Origin: Bacteroidota bacterium
GTDB lineage: Bacteria > Bacteroidota > Bacteroidia > M30B66
Length of the DNA stretch: 8,430 nt
Direction: 5' to 3'
Assembly: GCA_020438185.1 (NCBI GenBank)
Contig: JAGQVC010000051.1
Coordinates: 1 to 8,430 of the forward strand
Below the pieces are notes generated by a model. It made no database searches. It was not told the DNA's origin and saw only the letters and a list, made by a program, of their open reading frames with translations. The position numbers were made by a program, and so were the translations under genes. Each line of letters starts with the position of its first letter. Within the stretch, counting starts at the first letter, position 1. This document shows positions 6,500 to 8,430 of the stretch, piece after piece.

Positions 6500-8088
6500 C
6501 CCGAAGTTCTGAGCAAAGTCTCACCCGGCCGGGGGTAATCTATTGAATAATGGAGCCCCCGGCTTTCTTTTCTCAGGCGGGCAGCCTTAATTATAAGATA
6601 ACCAACAAGAATCAGATTCCGCAGCTCACAGAGTGGTGCACTAAGAGTGGTTCTCCTGTACATATTCTCGGTTTCCCGGTTCAGAATCTGCAAGCGGTCC
6701 AGAGCCCGTTCCAAACGGATATTGCTGCGCACAATTCCAACATAATTGCTCATAATTGCCTGCAATTCCTTTTGTGTTTGGGTAATCAAAACCATTTCCT
6801 CAGGGTCGGCGGTGCCTTTTATGTCCCATTCAGGCACGTTTTGGGCAAATTCTACCATTTCAAATTTCCGGATTACATCATTCGAGGCCCGGTTCGAGTA
6901 AACCAAAGCTTCCAGCAACGAATTGGATGCCAGTCTGTTACCGCCATGCAAACCGGTGCGGCTGCATTCTCCGGCAGCGTACAAATGATTGATTGAAGTT
7001 TGTCCGTTCTGATCTACAACGATGCCTCCACACATGTAATGACATGCAGGCACAACCGGTATGGATTCCATAAGCGGGTCAATTCCGGCAGCCCGGCAAC
7101 GTGCCAGAATATTCGGGAAATGCAGCTCAAGCCGTTCCGGCTGAATATTTTTGCAATCAAGTAATACATAATCCTCCCCGTTCACTTTCAATTCGTTGTC
7201 GATTGCACGGGCAACAATATCACGTGGCGCCAGCGAACCCCTCTCATCATAACGGTACATGAACTCCTCACCTTTTTGGTTGCGCAAAACTGCCCCGTCG
7301 CCCCGAAGTGCCTCGGTTATCAGAAATGCAGGCTGAACCCCGGGTTGATACATGGCTGTAGGATGAAACTGAATAAATTCCATATCAGCAACACGTCCTT
7401 TTGCCCGGTAAACCATAGCAACCCCATCGCCTGTGGCAATTCTGGGGTTTGTGGTTGTAGCATAAACATTCCCGGCTCCGCCGGAAGCCATCAGCGTAGT
7501 TCTTGCCAGAATTACATCTGTACGACCCGTAATGGTATTTAACACATAGGCTCCAAAACAGGTAATACCGGGAGTTGAGCTGTTTACATATTGCCCGAGA
7601 TGATGCTGTGTAATGATTTCAACTGCAAAATGGTGGTCCAGAATCTCGATATTCTTGTGGCTGTGAACCTGTTCTATCAGGGCTCTTTCGATTTCCCAAC
7701 CGGTATTGTCTTTATGATGCAGAATGCGATTCTCCGAATGCCCGCCTTCCTTCCCAAGGTCAAATTCACCTTGCTCGGTTTTATCGAAACGCGCACCCCA
7801 TTCAATCAGTTCTTCAATTCTTTTCGGACCCTCACTGATTACCATGTTCACAACTTCTTCATCACATAAACCGTCGCCTGCAACCAACGTATCCCTGACG
7901 TGTTTTTCGATTGAGTCAGGCTGATATGTTACACTGGCAATACCGCCCTGGGCATACTTGGTATTGGATTCATCCTGATCACTTTTTGTAATCATACAAA
8001 CCGACCCGAATTCTGCTACCTTAAGAGCATAGCTAAGTCCGGCAATTCCTGAACCTATGATAAGAAAATCGACCTTTTTCTGACTCAT
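6487..8088 (-). CDS. nadB: L-aspartate oxidase
   Basis: FAD-dependent L-aspartate oxidase, 533 residues (E. coli enzyme 540). It oxidises L-aspartate to iminoaspartate, which quinolinate synthase NadA condenses with dihydroxyacetone phosphate in de novo NAD synthesis; the enzyme is cytoplasmic. The FAD-binding GSGIAGL is at 12-18, with TKYAQGGIASV at 43-53. By my alignment to E. coli NadB from memory, the active-site set is complete: E114 in KEGGHSENR (E121), H242 in FHPTAM (H244), R289 in LAPRDIVARAID (R290), H350 in HYMCGG (H351) and R385 in GGNRLASNSLLE (R386). The C-terminal helical domain ends with RKESRGLHYSIDYP, typical of NadB rather than of succinate dehydrogenase subunit A, which also has a covalent-FAD histidine not seen here. 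ATG 8088 is preferred over an in-frame TTG at 8097. No nadA or nadC is adjacent. The 3' end overlaps the MuiA-family gene by 13 bp, and a palindrome upstream may regulate it. Confidence 0.97.
   Translation of the reverse strand: MSQKKVDFLIIGSGIAGLSYALKVAEFGSVCMITKSDQDESNTKYAQGGIASVTYQPDSIEKHVRDTLVAGDGLCDEEVVNMVISEGPKRIEELIEWGARFDKTEQGEFDLGKEGGHSENRILHHKDNTGWEIERALIEQVHSHKNIEILDHHFAVEIITQHHLGQYVNSSTPGITCFGAYVLNTITGRTDVILARTTLMASGGAGNVYATTTNPRIATGDGVAMVYRAKGRVADMEFIQFHPTAMYQPGVQPAFLITEALRGDGAVLRNQKGEEFMYRYDERGSLAPRDIVARAIDNELKVNGEDYVLLDCKNIQPERLELHFPNILARCRAAGIDPLMESIPVVPACHYMCGGIVVDQNGQTSINHLYAAGECSRTGLHGGNRLASNSLLEALVYSNRASNDVIRKFEMVEFAQNVPEWDIKGTADPEEMVLITQTQKELQAIMSNYVGIVRSNIRLERALDRLQILNRETENMYRRTTLSAPLCELRNLILVGYLIIKAARLRKESRGLHYSIDYPRPGETLLRTSGQKP
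6528..6574 (+). terminator. Rho-independent terminator for the MuiA-family gene, inside nadB
   Basis: An 8-bp perfect inverted repeat, GCCGGGGG (6528-6535) and CCCCCGGC (6556-6563), encloses a 20-nt AT-rich loop. The T-rich tract TTTCTTTTCTC (6564-6574) follows directly. It starts 29 bases after the stop of the plus-strand MuiA-family gene, the right place and polarity for its intrinsic terminator. The long loop is a weakness. No T-run follows it on the minus strand, so it should not stop nadB transcription. The same bases encode the conserved RGLHYSIDYPRPG segment of NadB. Confidence 0.62.
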
Positions 8089-8123
8089 TTTTAACAATGA
8101 AAGCTGCGAATATAAACCCTACA

Positions 8124-8159
8124 CAAATACTATTGTTGAACAATACTTCAGAAGTCAAA
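8124..8159 (-). promoter_or_regulatory. Possible nadB promoter
   Basis: Read on the minus strand, TTTG (8159-8156) is followed after 23 bp by TAGTATTTG (8132-8124). This is the Bacteroidota -33/-7 pair with one extra base inside the -7 box (TA-3-TTTG instead of TA-2-TTTG). It would start transcription about 30 nt before ATG 8088. An alternative -7 core, TATATTCG (8114-8107), has one mismatch but no well-placed upstream element. The assignment is tentative. Confidence 0.35.
8131..8145. promoter_or_regulatory. 15-bp palindrome, candidate operator upstream of nadB
   Basis: TATTGTT, a single G, then AACAATA make a perfect 7+1+7 palindrome. It sits between the possible -33 and -7 elements of nadB and overlaps the first two bases of the -7 box, the classic place for a repressor site. 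I cannot assign it to a known NAD regulator (NrtR, NiaR, NadR or NadQ type) from the sequence. An AT-rich palindrome of this size could also occur by chance in a spacer of this length. Confidence 0.35.
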
Positions 8160-8218
8160 GCCTTTTCGTGAGTATTAACTGTCTGAGATGCAGGACCGAA
8201 CCGGATACGAAATCGGCT

Positions 8219-8248
8219 TTTGAGCATCGGAATATTCCATTAAATTTG
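8219..8248 (+). promoter_or_regulatory. Bacteroidota-type promoter of the right-edge exported gene
   Basis: TTTG (8219-8222), an 18-bp spacer, then TAAATTTG (8241-8248) match the Bacteroidota primary-sigma consensus TTTG-N~19-TAnnTTTG at every conserved position. The predicted start near 8253-8256 gives a leader of about 15 nt before ATG 8270. Palindrome GGAATATTCC (8229-8238) lies in the spacer, and its half TCGGAATA recurs just after the -7 box (8249-8256). Confidence 0.75.
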
Positions 8249-8258
8249 TCGGAATACC
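8227..8258. promoter_or_regulatory. Paired TCGGAATA repeats around the -7 box, candidate operator
   Basis: The octamer TCGGAATA occurs at 8227-8234 and again at 8249-8256, a 22-bp period (about two helical turns), on either side of the TAAATTTG box. The first copy is part of the perfect palindrome GGAATATTCC (8229-8238). The second continues as GGAATACC, a shortened version. The geometry suits a factor binding one face of the promoter. No known regulator can be named. Confidence 0.35.
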
Positions 8259-8269
8259 TATCAACCACC

Positions 8270-8430
8270 ATGAACTCAATTTTACGCTTAGCTACACTGT
8301 TATTTCTCTTCTTCGCTTCGGCTGGAATTAATGGTCAGACCACTTTCTGGTCCGATACATTTGATGCACCTGCCGGCGGAGCAAATAACAACAATGCCGG
8401 TGCCGGCTGGACCCTGAATCCCGATGGCTT
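8270..8430 (+). CDS. Exported protein, N-terminus only (partial)
   Basis: The frame opens at ATG 8270 and runs off the right edge after 53 whole codons. Residues 1-22 are a signal peptide: short polar start, hydrophobic core LLFLFFASA, cleavage near ING/Q. The mature part starts QTTFWSDTFDAP and continues with a Gly/Ala/Asn-rich stretch and GWTLNPDG. Openings of the type 'xFWSDTFD...GW' are common in large Bacteroidota secreted surface proteins that end in a type IX sorting domain, so this is the likely class by inference. Nothing about its catalytic or binding role can be read from this part. It is the only gene in the window with a strong consensus promoter (8219-8248), located 21 bp upstream. 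It is divergent from nadB, with 181 bp between the two starts. Confidence 0.82.
   Translation, partial: MNSILRLATLLFLFFASAGINGQTTFWSDTFDAPAGGANNNNAGAGWTLNPDG

Noticed and set aside
6487..8088. Succinate dehydrogenase or fumarate reductase flavoprotein as an alternative to NadB
   Set aside because: The C-terminal RKESRGLHYSIDYP, the EGGHSENR motif, the length and the lack of adjacent sdh/frd genes all favour NadB.

Overview
The window looks like ordinary chromosome from a member of the Bacteroidota. Four things support this. A GH18 chitinase carries a C-terminal type IX secretion (Por-type) sorting domain. A CarboxypepD_reg-like domain protein is cut by the left edge. A promoter upstream of the last gene matches the Bacteroidota consensus (TTTG, 18-bp spacer, TAnnTTTG). 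No clear Shine-Dalgarno sequences precede the genes. I see no tRNA, rRNA, insertion sequence, CRISPR array, phage gene or integration site. The genus cannot be fixed from what is visible.

Layout, left to right: (1) the 3' part of a carboxypeptidase-regulatory-like domain protein (+, 2-604); (2) a secreted GH18 chitinase (+, 725-2020); (3) a small exported beta-rich protein with a degenerate sorting-type tail (-, 2021-2716); (4) a TPR-like helical protein of unknown function (+, 2795-4249, probable TTG start); (5) a gamma-carbonic-anhydrase-type hexapeptide-repeat protein (-, 4250-4762); (6) an exported MuiA-family (DUF4140/DUF4139) protein (+, 4847-6499); (7) L-aspartate oxidase NadB (-, 6487-8088); (8) the first 53 codons of another exported protein (+, from 8270), cut by the right edge.

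The genes do not form one pathway. NadB makes iminoaspartate for de novo NAD synthesis, but nadA and nadC are not in the window. The chitinase and the other exported proteins belong to the cell-envelope and secretion repertoire. The most distinctive property is architecture. From the chitinase onward seven consecutive genes alternate strand, so there are no multi-gene operons here. The three convergent junctions have 0, 0 and -13 bp between coding regions, so transcription termination signals must lie inside the opposing gene. A good GC-rich hairpin plus T-tract serving the MuiA-family gene is indeed found inside the nadB coding region. The longest divergent gap (8089-8269, between nadB and gene 8) holds the only strong promoter and two palindromes that could be operators.

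I did not find a convincing new multi-gene system. The items most worth following are the repeat-flanked promoter and the nadB-side palindrome in 8089-8269, the unknown TPR-like family, and the tight convergent arrangement.
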